From assembly GCA_029547145.1 (NCBI GenBank), contig JAKPPV010000006.1, positions 1 through 64,000 on the forward strand: a stretch of 64,000 nt of DNA. Direction: 5' to 3'. The notes below the pieces were generated by a model. It was given only the letters and a program-made list of their open reading frames with translations, searched no databases and was not told the origin of the DNA. The first letter of the stretch is position 1. Each line of letters opens with the position of its first letter. Both the position numbers and the translations under genes were made by a program. The stretch comes from Methanobacteriota archaeon. Its GTDB lineage: Archaea; Halobacteriota; Methanomicrobia; Methanomicrobiales; Methanospirillaceae. Below are positions 1 through 8,626 of the stretch, piece after piece.

Positions 1-2892
1 TTCTTCGTCTGGGCGGACGGACGGGTCTGCGAGAACATCGAGTTCGTCCGCTGCAAGGCGATCGATGTCGGTTCGACCGGTTTCAACCTGAACGGCATGC
101 GCTCCCCGCGGGTCAACCGGAACATCCGGTTCGAGGACTGCATGGCACTGCGGTGCGGGAACGAGGGCTCGGGCAAGATCTGGGCGGTGGGATTCGACTT
201 CCACGAGGGGGCTGACCTGTACGACCTGTACGTCAACAACTGCCGGGCCGAGGACTGCTGGGAGTCCGGGTTCTACTTCGAACCGAACTTTCGCAACCCT
301 TCGGACCCCAACCCCGCGATCCCGGTGCAGGTGAACAGCCGTGTCCTGAACTGCGTCTCGGTCAACAACGGGTGGCGGAACACCGAGCCGACCCGATTCT
401 ACATGTCCGGGTTCTACCTCTCGAGCGGGGTCACCCTCTCCAACTGCATCGCGATCAACAACCGGAAGAACGGGTTCTGGATCTGGCAGTGTGCCGAGGA
501 CGTCGTCCTGAAGAGCTGCATCGACTCGGGGTCCGACTACGGCTTCCAGCTCAGGACGGGTCAGCGCATCCGGCTCGAGAACTGCTTCTCGAAGAATGCA
601 CGGACCTACGGGCTGTACATGTGGGGTTCGGAGGGAGCGGTCATCTCGAACTTCCAGCTGATCAACCCCAGGAAAACGACCGGCTGCATCTCGATCGGTC
701 TCCGAGAGGACCATCCCGAGGAGTGGTGGCCCGTTCGTGACTCGACGATCGACCTGAGGGCATGGGGTGCCGACCCGAACCGGCTCTTCCTGTATTACAA
801 CGGCGAACGGAACCGGATCACCGTGAACGGTGCGAACGTCGATCCCGTCCCCCTCCTCCCCCTCCCGACGCCGCCGACCACCGTGCCGACCACGCCGGTG
901 GCGACGACGACTCCGGTCCCTTCCACGACCGGCCCCTCCCAGGAACGGACGCCTCCGGAACTTCCGGGCACCTTCCTCGCCGCCGATTACGCCCTGGGCG
1001 GGGAAGGCGTCGCGTACCACGACACGACGGCGGGGAATGCGGGGGGCTTCTACCGGAACGAAGACGTCGATATCGAACGTTCGCCGACGATCGGAGGGCC
1101 GGTCGTCGCGTACACCCGTCCCGGGGAGTGGCTCGACTACATGGTCCAGGCGACGAAGGCGGGCGTGTATGAGCTGACCGTCGTTGTCTCCTCGCCCCAG
1201 GACGGGAGGACCTTCTCGCTCTCGATCGATGGGATCAACTTCGGCCAGTTCTCCGTGCCGAACACGGGCTCCTTCGACTCCTACGCACCGGTCCGACGGC
1301 TGGTCTGGATGAGCGCCGGACCTCACCGTCTCCGCATCGAGACCCAGGGGTACCACAACATGCACGTGATCCAGGTCTACCCGCCCGGCGAGACACCCGG
1401 CATGCCCGTCGTCCCGACGGGTACACCCATCACCATTCCGGTGACGACGGCAACCCCCCTCCAGACGGTCGTACCGGGTGGCCCGCTCACCACCGGCACA
1501 ACCCTCCCCCGGACCCCCACGCCGACTGCGGCACCGCCGACGGAACACGCGGTGCCCGGTCGGATCGAGGCGGAAGAGTACGATGCGGGGGGCGAAGGCG
1601 TCGCCTACCACGACACCACGCCGGGGAACTCGGGCGGATACCTGAGGCAGGACGACGTGGACATCCGTTTCGACGTGGCGGCAGGGAGCGCGGTGGTCAC
1701 CGGAGTCGAAAGCGGCGAGTGGCTCCGTTACCGGCTGGGAGTCGGGACCGCGGGAGTCTACGCCATCACCTTGCTCGCCGGAACGACGCGGAGCGGCGAG
1801 GCGATCGAGGTACTCGTCGATGGGGCGGTCATGGCGCGCGTTCCGGTCCCGGTATCGAACGACGGGCGGTTCCTCCCCGCGACAGGGTTGATCTACCTCC
1901 AGCGGGGGCAACCGTCCCTGGATCTCCGGTTCACGGGCCGCCCCGAGATCGACGCCGTCATCATCGGCATTCCGGGAGTCCCTTCTGTCACCACCGTCCC
2001 GACGACGTCGGCGACGCCCCCGGTGGGCACCGCCACTGCGACGCCGTCGGTCACGCCATCGCCGACCACGGTCCCCCTCACGACCACCTCTATGATACCG
2101 ACGGTGACGGCGACCACCCTTCTGCCGGTCACGACGCCGACACCCACACCGGCACCGACCGGACTCTCAACGCCGACGCCGACGCTCTCATCCAACCCGA
2201 CACCCACGGTGCCCCTGTCCACCCCCACCGGTGCCCCGCCCACGCCAGCGGTCATCCAGACGACCCCGACGGCGACCGTCACCCCGGTGCCCTCACAGAC
2301 CCCCGTCTCCATTCCGGGTATGGTTCAGGCGGAGAACTGGTCTGCCATGGGGCCGACCACCTCCAGCATCAGCCGGATCAACCCCGTGGGGGTGCAGGGT
2401 GCGGCGATCAGTTCGCGTGTCGAGGATGCATGGACCACGTACAACGTGACCTCGACGAGGACGGGCGTTGCGTCGCTCGTTCTCCGTTTCCGCCCCGTTT
2501 CTGCCGGTGGAACCGAGAGCGGACGTCTCCGCGTGCTGATCGATGATGTGACCTGGATGAACCTGACGGCGAAGGGTGATGCGGGCCTGTTCGTCAACAA
2601 TACCCAGCTCGTCTTCCTGCAGGAAGGTCCGCACCGGGTGCGTCTCGAGATCGGACGGGGTGTCGCCATCGACTACCTCGCATTCGAGCCGGTACTGCCG
2701 GGCGGCAACGGAGCGCAGGTCTCTCCCGCTCCCGCAACCGTCACCCCGAACCTGCCGGCGGTCGAAGGAACGCAGGGAGACGACGGGTCCGGTTCGTCCG
2801 TCAGAACCGGCCCGGGTACTCCGGTGGTCACTCCAACCCCGGTGACGGATGTCGTCAATGCGACATCCCTGTCTCCGGGTATGGACGGGTGA
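1..2892 (+). CDS. Secreted right-handed beta-helix protein with three CBM6-like modules (5' end outside window)
   Basis: The frame is open from base 1, so the N terminus lies outside the window. Codons 1-275 form a parallel beta-helix of the pectate-lyase/NosD type, with repeated short strands containing N-x-C or D-C turns. Three similar carbohydrate-binding-like modules follow, at about codons 319-460, 514-653 and 770-897. The first two share the motif EGVAYHDTT and a G-E-W-L aromatic site typical of CBM6/CBM35. They are joined by long Thr/Pro-rich linkers. The protein ends in another linker with no visible membrane anchor. It is probably an extracellular or S-layer-associated protein that binds or acts on glycans; substrate and any catalytic residues cannot be assigned. 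Confidence 0.85.
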   Translation, partial: FFVWADGRVCENIEFVRCKAIDVGSTGFNLNGMRSPRVNRNIRFEDCMALRCGNEGSGKIWAVGFDFHEGADLYDLYVNNCRAEDCWESGFYFEPNFRNPSDPNPAIPVQVNSRVLNCVSVNNGWRNTEPTRFYMSGFYLSSGVTLSNCIAINNRKNGFWIWQCAEDVVLKSCIDSGSDYGFQLRTGQRIRLENCFSKNARTYGLYMWGSEGAVISNFQLINPRKTTGCISIGLREDHPEEWWPVRDSTIDLRAWGADPNRLFLYYNGERNRITVNGANVDPVPLLPLPTPPTTVPTTPVATTTPVPSTTGPSQERTPPELPGTFLAADYALGGEGVAYHDTTAGNAGGFYRNEDVDIERSPTIGGPVVAYTRPGEWLDYMVQATKAGVYELTVVVSSPQDGRTFSLSIDGINFGQFSVPNTGSFDSYAPVRRLVWMSAGPHRLRIETQGYHNMHVIQVYPPGETPGMPVVPTGTPITIPVTTATPLQTVVPGGPLTTGTTLPRTPTPTAAPPTEHAVPGRIEAEEYDAGGEGVAYHDTTPGNSGGYLRQDDVDIRFDVAAGSAVVTGVESGEWLRYRLGVGTAGVYAITLLAGTTRSGEAIEVLVDGAVMARVPVPVSNDGRFLPATGLIYLQRGQPSLDLRFTGRPEIDAVIIGIPGVPSVTTVPTTSATPPVGTATATPSVTPSPTTVPLTTTSMIPTVTATTLLPVTTPTPTPAPTGLSTPTPTLSSNPTPTVPLSTPTGAPPTPAVIQTTPTATVTPVPSQTPVSIPGMVQAENWSAMGPTTSSISRINPVGVQGAAISSRVEDAWTTYNVTSTRTGVASLVLRFRPVSAGGTESGRLRVLIDDVTWMNLTAKGDAGLFVNNTQLVFLQEGPHRVRLEIGRGVAIDYLAFEPVLPGGNGAQVSPAPATVTPNLPAVEGTQGDDGSGSSVRTGPGTPVVTPTPVTDVVNATSLSPGMDG

Positions 2893-2997
2893 TCCCCGGG
2901 ACGCCCTCTCTTCCTGGGATGCTGCGACGTCCCGAAGGGTTCCAGGAACTTCGAAGTCTACGACAGGGTTATCGGCTCCGCGGATGTATTCCGGTGC

Positions 2998-3834
2998 ATG
3001 AAGCGAGTTGCAGTCCTGCTCGTGCTCGTCCTCCTTCTGATCGGGGCCGGCTGCACCAGCCTGCAGCCACAGTCGACAGTCCCGGCCCCCTCGGAACCGG
3101 GACGGGACATTGCCTCCTCGTCCGGGTCGAACGAGGTCCCGAAGGGCGCGTCCACCCCTTCCTCCGCCGGAGACCTGTCGACCGAACCCCTGCTGATCAA
3201 GAACGCGGACCTCAGGCTGGAGGTGTCGACGCTCGAACCGGCACTTGAACAGGTTCGAGAGGTTGCATCCGAACACAACGGCACGCTCTCCGATCTTGAC
3301 CTCAGGAGCGAGGCAGGAGCGAGGAGGACCGCCACAGCAACCGTGCGGGTCCCGTCGGCACAGTTCGATGCGACGCTGGTGGCACTCCGGCAGGTCGGCC
3401 AGGTCCGGTCGGAGTCTGTCCGATCCGAGGACGTGACCGAGGAGTTCGTCGATCTCCGGGCAAAGAAGGCGGCGCTCTCCGAACAGCTCGTGCAGTACCG
3501 GCGGATCCTGGCCAACACCACGACCGTGGTGGACGTGATCGCGGTCCAGAAGGAGATCGAACGGGTACAGGTCGAGCTGGACCGGACCGAGGGCCGTCTC
3601 CGTTACCTGGAGAGCCGCACCGCGTACTCGCGGATCACCCTCCGGCTCGAGGAGCCCGCCCCGATCGCCGGCGGTGCCCTTCCGTCGATCGTCGAGGTGC
3701 TCGGGGCCGGTGTCCAGGGGTTCTTCGCCGTCCTGGCCGGGATCGTGGTCTTCGTCCTCTCGGTCCTCCCGCTCGTGATTCTCGGCCTGATCGGGTGGCT
3801 GGTCTACCGGCGGTTCCGCTCCAGGGGGACCTGA
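2998..3834 (+). CDS. DUF4349 lipoprotein
   Basis: This is a 278-residue membrane-anchored lipoprotein. Residues 1-18 are a hydrophobic signal with a lipobox ending at Cys19 (IGAGC). Residues about 60-215 match the DUF4349 pattern: a conserved start (LLIKNADLRLEV), a V-P-x-x-x-F-D block and a coiled coil (VQKEIERVQVELDRTEGRL) ending in an A-Y-S-x-I-T-L strand. A transmembrane helix near 245-268 is followed by a basic tail (RRFRSR). The family has no established biochemical role; a role at the cell envelope is inference. It stands alone, 105 bases after the beta-helix gene, and converges on tfuA with no spacer. Confidence 0.85.
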   Translation: MKRVAVLLVLVLLLIGAGCTSLQPQSTVPAPSEPGRDIASSSGSNEVPKGASTPSSAGDLSTEPLLIKNADLRLEVSTLEPALEQVREVASEHNGTLSDLDLRSEAGARRTATATVRVPSAQFDATLVALRQVGQVRSESVRSEDVTEEFVDLRAKKAALSEQLVQYRRILANTTTVVDVIAVQKEIERVQVELDRTEGRLRYLESRTAYSRITLRLEEPAPIAGGALPSIVEVLGAGVQGFFAVLAGIVVFVLSVLPLVILGLIGWLVYRRFRSRGT

Positions 3835-4476
3835 TCAGGTGAAGTGCGCGCGGATGTACTCCAGTGCCGCGAGCGCATCCGCCCGTTTCAGGTCCACGGC
3901 GGACGTCCTGACGAAGGCGGCGAGACGTGCCCGCTGTTCCTCCCCCAGAGGAACGGTCCGGAGCACCCCGCTCCATGTCCTCTCAGGGAAGTACAGGGAG
4001 CGGGCCGCCCGGAGGACCGATTCCGCGTCCTCTGCGGAGACCGTACGGGCCTGGACCGCAGCCTCGAGGGTCGCCCGCATGTTCACCAGGGGCTCGGAGA
4101 GCGCGCACCCCGACTCCGGGTCGTACACGAGGGCGACCTCGTCGTCCGATTCGAGCGCACCGCTCCTGAACCGGTGGTAGACCTCGCCGATGCCGATCAT
4201 CCCCAGGGAGTCGAGCTCTGCCGCCCGGAGGGCTCCCATGCTCGAGGCACCGATCACCACGACACCGGCCCGGAGGGCTCCGAGCACCTCCCGGTGGCCG
4301 ACCGCGCAGTCCTGGAGGAAGACGCCATCGATCAGGCCGATCACCCGCACCCCTTCTGCGGCAGCGGCGGCGATGTCCCCGCGGGCCGCCGGGGGGCGAA
4401 ACTCCGCCTCCGGCAGGATGCGTGTTGCGGTCCCCAGGTCACAACTGGGGCCGAGGAAGACGATGATCTCTGGCAT
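3835..4476 (-). CDS. tfuA: TfuA-like protein, partner of YcaO
   Basis: This 213-residue protein is of the TfuA family. The N terminus (VFLGPSCDL) and the block GVFLQDCAVGHREVLGAL followed by GASSMGALRAAEL are typical of TfuA. In methanogens TfuA works with YcaO to install thioglycine in McrA, the alpha subunit of methyl-coenzyme M reductase, probably helping to deliver sulfide to the phosphorylated amide. The ATG at 4476 lies 38 bases inside the end of ycaO, so translation of the two is probably coupled. Length is normal for the family. It is the last gene of the minus-strand run that begins at 7705. Confidence 0.9.
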   Translation of the reverse strand: MPEIIVFLGPSCDLGTATRILPEAEFRPPAARGDIAAAAAEGVRVIGLIDGVFLQDCAVGHREVLGALRAGVVVIGASSMGALRAAELDSLGMIGIGEVYHRFRSGALESDDEVALVYDPESGCALSEPLVNMRATLEAAVQARTVSAEDAESVLRAARSLYFPERTWSGVLRTVPLGEEQRARLAAFVRTSAVDLKRADALAALEYIRAHFT

Positions 4477-5650
4477 GGCGGCACCGGTCCCCCTTCCGTT
4501 CCGGGTCCATCGCGTAGCATTCGAGCCCGGGGACGATCACCCGGACGACCGGGATCCCGATCTCGGGCCGGGTCAGGTCGACCGCGACGACGCGTTCCAG
4601 CCCCACGGCCCGGAGACGGTCACAGACCAGCCGGATGTCGTCCAGGAAGTCGTTCGTGTCGAGGACCGGGAGGGCTTCCGGTTCGATCGAACGGTCTGCC
4701 TCGAACCAGTAGCGGTTGAGCCGGCGTGCCCGGTCATACCCGATCGCACGCCTGAGGTCTCCGGTCGTCGTATCCTCCCGGGCCCCGTGGATCTGTGTGG
4801 CCCGGCTCTGCGCGACCTCGGTCAGGGCGCGCAGGCAGGCGACCGCCGGGTTCGTGTGCGTTCCCATCCCGATCACGAGCAGGGCCGGGTCGCGAAGAAC
4901 CGGGTCTTCCGCGACGGCGGCGATCGTGGGTATGCCGATGTCGCTCGTGATGTCGCGGAGGATGACCGGTACGTCTGCCTCCTCGAATCGAGCGAGCAGT
5001 CCCTCCACGGTCGGGCTACCGCCGCCCGCGATGGACGCCCCCGCGTCCCGCGTCACCTCAACGAGGGACCATGCATCCCGCTCGACCACCTCTGCGAGTG
5101 CGTGGAAGACCGCCTCCTCGAGGGTGTTCCCGGAGGCGATCCCGTTTGTACTGGTTCGAAAGAGCCGGGGGGTGCCGGACGGGAGGGGGTGGTAGACCGC
5201 GTGGGCGGGTACGAGCACCGGTTCACCCGAGACGAGGTCCAACCCCTCCACCCATGGGAGCGGGGCGTCGGGGTCGGCATGCTCGGGCAGGATCAGGTCC
5301 ACCGGGTCCACCGCGACACCGCCTCCCAGGTCCGAAAAGCGGGCGGTCAGAAGGGAGCGGTCCACCAGCTCCGCGCAGAACCGTTCGATCCCCTCCATGA
5401 CCGCGGAGACGCGGGCTGCGAGCGGTGTCGCCCCCTTGCCGTTGTAGACCGAGATCGCTCCGTCCGCCGCGGTCGGACGAATACACGAGAAGACGGGGAT
5501 TCCGACCCGATCGAGACCGGTGATGTCGGCGATCCGCGTGATCCCGGTGGTCGGTACGACCGCCTCCACCTGCCGGAGCGTCGTCGCGGGGTCGACCGCC
5601 CGCTGCGTCTCGGCCCGGTAGCGCTTGGGGCAGGACCCGAGTGGCTGCAT
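4439..5650 (-). CDS. ycaO: YcaO-domain thioamide-forming enzyme (McrA thioglycine)
   Basis: This YcaO-domain protein has 403 residues. YcaO enzymes phosphorylate a backbone amide with ATP; with TfuA the methanogen enzyme converts a glycine of McrA to thioglycine. Family blocks include SVYNGKGAT, the E-x-x-E signature (SAVMEGIERFCAEL), NGIASGNTLEEAV and ALAEVVERDAW. The ATG at 5650 gives the usual N terminus (MQPLGSCPKRYR); the open frame continues upstream only as antisense-free overlap with nadA. The start lies 2 bases after the nadA stop and the 3' end overlaps tfuA, so the three genes are one transcription unit. The last ~20 residues are arginine/histidine-rich where the frame overlaps tfuA. 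Confidence 0.92.
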   Translation of the reverse strand: MQPLGSCPKRYRAETQRAVDPATTLRQVEAVVPTTGITRIADITGLDRVGIPVFSCIRPTAADGAISVYNGKGATPLAARVSAVMEGIERFCAELVDRSLLTARFSDLGGGVAVDPVDLILPEHADPDAPLPWVEGLDLVSGEPVLVPAHAVYHPLPSGTPRLFRTSTNGIASGNTLEEAVFHALAEVVERDAWSLVEVTRDAGASIAGGGSPTVEGLLARFEEADVPVILRDITSDIGIPTIAAVAEDPVLRDPALLVIGMGTHTNPAVACLRALTEVAQSRATQIHGAREDTTTGDLRRAIGYDRARRLNRYWFEADRSIEPEALPVLDTNDFLDDIRLVCDRLRAVGLERVVAVDLTRPEIGIPVVRVIVPGLECYAMDPERKGDRCRHARDHRLPRPQL

Positions 5651-5652
5651 CG

Positions 5653-6543
5653 TCACCCTCCCGAGATCAGGAGCATGCGCTCGAGGGCGGCACGTGCCCG
5701 TGGAGCGATATCCCCGGGGATCGTCACGACCGGACCCTTTCCTGCGATCGCCGCCTCGATCAGCTCGAGGGTGATCATCTTCATATCGGGGCAGACCAGG
5801 TGGGGCGACGCGGGGATGAACCGCCGGCCCGGGGACGCCTTCTCGAGCAGGGGGATCAGACCCGTCTCCGTCCCGACGATCACCGTCTCTGCGGTCGTGG
5901 CGACCGCGTGCCGGAGCATCCCGGAGGTCGAACCGATGAAGTCGGCCTCCGCCTGGACCTCGGGCGTGGTCTCCGGGTGGACCATCACCTCGGCGCCAGG
6001 GTAGAGGCGACGGCTCTCCCGGATCTCCGCGACCGTCAGGGCATGATGGACGGGGCAGCATCCGGTCTCCGGAACTACGATGATGCGTTTGTCCGTGCGG
6101 GCGGCGACGTGGAGGGCGAGGTTTCGGTCGGGCACGAAGATGACGGTCTCCTCATCGAGGGCATTCACGACCTCCACCGCGTTCGCCGAGGTGCAGCAGA
6201 CGTCTGAGACCGCCTTGACCGCCGCCGAGGAGTTGACGTAGGAGACCACCGCCGCGTCGGGGTGGCGTGCCCGTGCCTCGAGCAGATCGCCGGGGGTGAG
6301 ACGGAGGGCCATCGCGCAGCGGGCAAAGGGTTCCGGATGGATGACGGTCTTCTCCGGGTTCAGGAGCGCTGCGGTTTCTGCCATAAAATCGACGCCGGCG
6401 AGGACGAGATAGGGCGTATCCACGCGGTCTCGGGCGAGGCGTGCAAGCTCGAGGCTGTCGCCGACATAGTCGGCCGCCGCCTGAACCTCGGGTCGGACAT
6501 AGTTGTGTGCGAGCAGAGTCACATCGGGGTGCAGCGTGGTCAC
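5653..6543 (-). CDS. nadA: Quinolinate synthase NadA
   Basis: NadA condenses iminoaspartate with dihydroxyacetone phosphate to quinolinate in NAD synthesis and carries a [4Fe-4S] cluster. The sequence is 296 residues, normal for the short archaeal form. The three cluster cysteines sit in the expected motifs: CTSANA, GCCPVHH and LVCPDMK. Substrate motifs AHNYVRPEVQ, YVNSSAAVKA and HPETTPEV are present. I place the start at GTG 6543, because longer versions read into the spacer and the upstream gene's antisense. It follows the thiouridylase gene by 47 bases and precedes ycaO by 2. The partner L-aspartate dehydrogenase begins at 63583, far away in the window. Confidence 0.93.
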   Translation of the reverse strand: MTTLHPDVTLLAHNYVRPEVQAAADYVGDSLELARLARDRVDTPYLVLAGVDFMAETAALLNPEKTVIHPEPFARCAMALRLTPGDLLEARARHPDAAVVSYVNSSAAVKAVSDVCCTSANAVEVVNALDEETVIFVPDRNLALHVAARTDKRIIVVPETGCCPVHHALTVAEIRESRRLYPGAEVMVHPETTPEVQAEADFIGSTSGMLRHAVATTAETVIVGTETGLIPLLEKASPGRRFIPASPHLVCPDMKMITLELIEAAIAGKGPVVTIPGDIAPRARAALERMLLISGG

Positions 6544-6590
6544 GGATAGATCGCCCTGAGGATCGTGAAGAGCGTGGGCGTGGAGCCGGT

Positions 6591-7511
6591 TTAATGGTTG
6601 TCCCGGTCTGCTCCGAGGAACCCGCAGACGCGGCAGGCCCTCCCCAGCACGGGTTCTCCGCAGTCGGGGCAGGTATCGAGGCACGCGGGGATCACGCGCC
6701 CGTGGAGCCGCGCCTCCAGTTCTTCCTGTCCTTTGACGATACGGGACATCGTACCCGGGGCGATGAGCTCGGCCCGGTGCACCAGTCCCCGTACCCCGGC
6801 GCGGAAGGCGTACCGGGTGTACGGGCATTCAGGAAGGTCGGACGCAAGGTCGTGCAGCAGGGCATAGGAGACCACCTCCTTCTCGGAGAGCCGGGAGAGG
6901 GGCTTGATCCGTCTGACCATCCGCTCCTCGCCCCCATCGGGACGGATGCCCGCGACGCGGTAGAGGTCGCCACGCAGCCAGTTCATCACCACCGACTCCG
7001 CTTCATCGTCGAGGCAGTGTCCGGTGGCGAGCCGGTCCGCCCGGGCATCGCGGGCTGCCTTCTGGAGGAGCAGGCGGCGGAGGACGCCACAGACCGTGCA
7101 GGCCCGCCCCTCCCGACCGATCAGCAGCGTATCCAGGTTCTTGCCGAAGGCCTCCTCGAACGTGACGACCCGGTGCGGGACCGAGAGGCGGGTGGCTAGC
7201 GCGCGTGCCGCGCGGACCGTCTCCTCCCGGTACCCGGCGATCCCCTCGTCGACCGTGATCGCGACGAGATCGATCTCCATCCGGGGTCGGAAGACCGTCG
7301 CGAGGAGGTGGAGGAGGACCGAGCTGTCCTTCCCCCCCGAGAAGGCGACCGCCACCCGTTCACCGGAACCGAGACCTCCCTGCGCCTCGATCGCAGCCCG
7401 CACCGACTCCTCGACCCGGCGTGCGAGGTGGAGATCGCACAGGTGCTCGTGCGTGACCCGGTCGAGATAGACCGCCTCCCCGGGGCAGAAAGAACAGAGT
7501 TGCCCGGTCAT
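6591..7511 (-). CDS. tRNA 2-thiouridine synthetase, NcsA/TtuA family
   Basis: This 306-residue PP-loop ATPase belongs to the TIGR00269 (Ncs6/TtuA) family, which adenylates uridine in tRNA and exchanges oxygen for sulfur. The PP-loop SGGKDSS is at about residues 59-65. An N-terminal zinc knuckle (CSFC, then CDLH) and a C-terminal pair (CPDC, CRVC) flank the catalytic domain. The cysteine in RACTVCGVLRR and the G-H-C-L-D-D motif are the catalytic or cluster-binding sites of the family. Its ATG overlaps the stop of the ubiquitin-like sulfur carrier gene (ATGA), which suggests that carrier is its sulfur donor. Whether the target is U34 (Ncs6-like) or U54 (TtuA-like) is not clear from the sequence. 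Confidence 0.88.
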   Translation of the reverse strand: MTGQLCSFCPGEAVYLDRVTHEHLCDLHLARRVEESVRAAIEAQGGLGSGERVAVAFSGGKDSSVLLHLLATVFRPRMEIDLVAITVDEGIAGYREETVRAARALATRLSVPHRVVTFEEAFGKNLDTLLIGREGRACTVCGVLRRLLLQKAARDARADRLATGHCLDDEAESVVMNWLRGDLYRVAGIRPDGGEERMVRRIKPLSRLSEKEVVSYALLHDLASDLPECPYTRYAFRAGVRGLVHRAELIAPGTMSRIVKGQEELEARLHGRVIPACLDTCPDCGEPVLGRACRVCGFLGADRDNH

Positions 7512-7705
7512 CCGCCGTGGACGATCGGGACGATCCAGAGAGTGTCCTCATCGTTCAACAGGGCGTCGTCCGGAAGCAGGCGACGATCACGGGTCACCAG
7601 TACCTCGCAGGGATTGAACCCGAGGTCCATGAGGAGCCGGTCGAGCCGGCGTCCGGAGTGAGCCTCCTCGCGCCGGCTCCTGTCCGGGAGTATGAGATGG
7701 ACCAT
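7508..7705 (-). CDS. Ubiquitin-like sulfur carrier protein (ThiS/SAMP type)
   Basis: This 65-residue protein ends in Gly-Gly (PIVHGG), the hallmark of ThiS, MoaD and SAMP sulfur carriers whose C terminus becomes a thiocarboxylate. The segment LLMDLGFNPCEVLVTRDRRLLPDDALLNDEDTLW-like pattern (residues about 24-58) follows the ThiS fold: a helix with L-G, an N-P-x-x-V-L-V strand, and the L-x-D-x-D acidic turn before the tail. The stop codon overlaps the start of the thiouridylase gene by four bases. The gene product is therefore the likely sulfur donor of that enzyme. It is divergent from the moaD gene, a second carrier of the same fold. Confidence 0.82.
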   Translation of the reverse strand: MVHLILPDRSRREEAHSGRRLDRLLMDLGFNPCEVLVTRDRRLLPDDALLNDEDTLWIVPIVHGG

Positions 7706-7903
7706 CCCCAGAGCGTGGCCGTTCCGACCAGATAATCCCTCTCCTCTCGGATGGCACGCGTCTTCCGCCGGAGACCATGCACCGCCGGTCCTGAGGAGCA
7801 GGGTTCCGACCGATGATGGATGGGAACCCCTCAGGAAGGTATAGAGGGATGGAGCACCCACCTCAACCGGGGAGTGGATCGCTCCTCCGGAGAGAGAGCG
7901 GAT

Positions 7904-8179
7904 ATGAAGGTACGGGTCAGGTTCTTTGCACAGTTCCGGGAGCGGTATGGGGGGACTCACGAGATCGATCTCCCGGAGGGGGCCACGCTCCTGGAGGCTG
8001 TTCGCCACGTGATCGGAAGAGAGCGCGACGAGGACTCGGTGATGGACCGGGACGATCGGCTCCGGGAGTTCGTGATCCTGATGAAGAACGGTGTCAGGAT
8101 CGAGCAGGAGGAAGTGCCGACCATCAATCTCGAGGACGGGGACGAGGTCGCCGTCTTTCCGCCCGTGGCAGGTGGTTGA
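7904..8179 (+). CDS. moaD: MoaD-type molybdopterin synthase small subunit
   Basis: This 91-residue protein has the MoaD/ubiquitin fold: MKVRVRFFAQFRE at the N terminus, E-I-D-L-P-E-G-A-T-L, and a C-terminal acidic strand DGDEVAVFPPVAGG ending in Gly-Gly. The Gly-Gly tail is thiocarboxylated and donates sulfur to precursor Z in molybdopterin (tungstopterin) synthesis. A longer version starting at 7820 adds unrelated sequence; ATG 7904 matches the family start. Three bases after its stop comes moaE, its enzymatic partner. Molybdopterin is needed here for formate dehydrogenase and formylmethanofuran dehydrogenase. Confidence 0.9.
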   Translation: MKVRVRFFAQFRERYGGTHEIDLPEGATLLEAVRHVIGRERDEDSVMDRDDRLREFVILMKNGVRIEQEEVPTINLEDGDEVAVFPPVAGG

Positions 8180-8182
8180 GAG

Positions 8183-8617
8183 ATGACCGGACTGGAGTGC
8201 CGGGTTGCGATCCAGGAGGAAGAGGTCCCGATCGACGAGCTGCTCGCAGAGGCGCGGAGGGGTGGCGTCGGCGGCATCGTACTCTTCGATGGAATCGTCC
8301 GCGACGATGACTGCGAGGCGATGGAGGTCGAGGCCTATACCGACGTGGCCCTTGCCGAACTGCAGCGGATTGCGACCGACGTGGGTGTGCGGCACGGGGT
8401 GGTGTATGTCGCGGTGATCCACCGAACCGGCCGTATCCCGGTGGGCAACGACCTTCTCGTGATCGTGGTGGCCGCCGCCCACCGGGAACAGGCCTTCGCC
8501 GCCTGCCGGGAGATCCTCGAGGCGATCAAGGCCGGCGTGCCGATCTGGAAGAAGGAGTGTGCAACAGGGAACGATCGGTGGGTCCGCGGTGAACACTGGC
8601 CCGTCACCGGTGACTGA
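8183..8617 (+). CDS. moaE: Molybdopterin synthase catalytic subunit MoaE
   Basis: MoaE forms a heterotetramer with MoaD and adds two sulfurs to cyclic pyranopterin monophosphate. The 144-residue protein shows the family blocks: GGIVLFDGIVRDD, LEVEAYTD-like (residues 50-56), HRTGRIPVGND and the catalytic-lysine region PIWKKECATG near residue 120. It starts three bases after moaD and is probably translationally coupled. A Cas6-like gene follows after only nine bases, an unusual neighbour. Confidence 0.95.
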   Translation: MTGLECRVAIQEEEVPIDELLAEARRGGVGGIVLFDGIVRDDDCEAMEVEAYTDVALAELQRIATDVGVRHGVVYVAVIHRTGRIPVGNDLLVIVVAAAHREQAFAACREILEAIKAGVPIWKKECATGNDRWVRGEHWPVTGD

Positions 8618-8626
8618 TAAAAGGAC

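Noticed and set aside
830-2546. Plus and minus open frames over the Thr/Pro linkers
   Set aside because: Low-complexity linker codons keep all frames open; only frame 1 shows beta-helix and CBM6-like domains.
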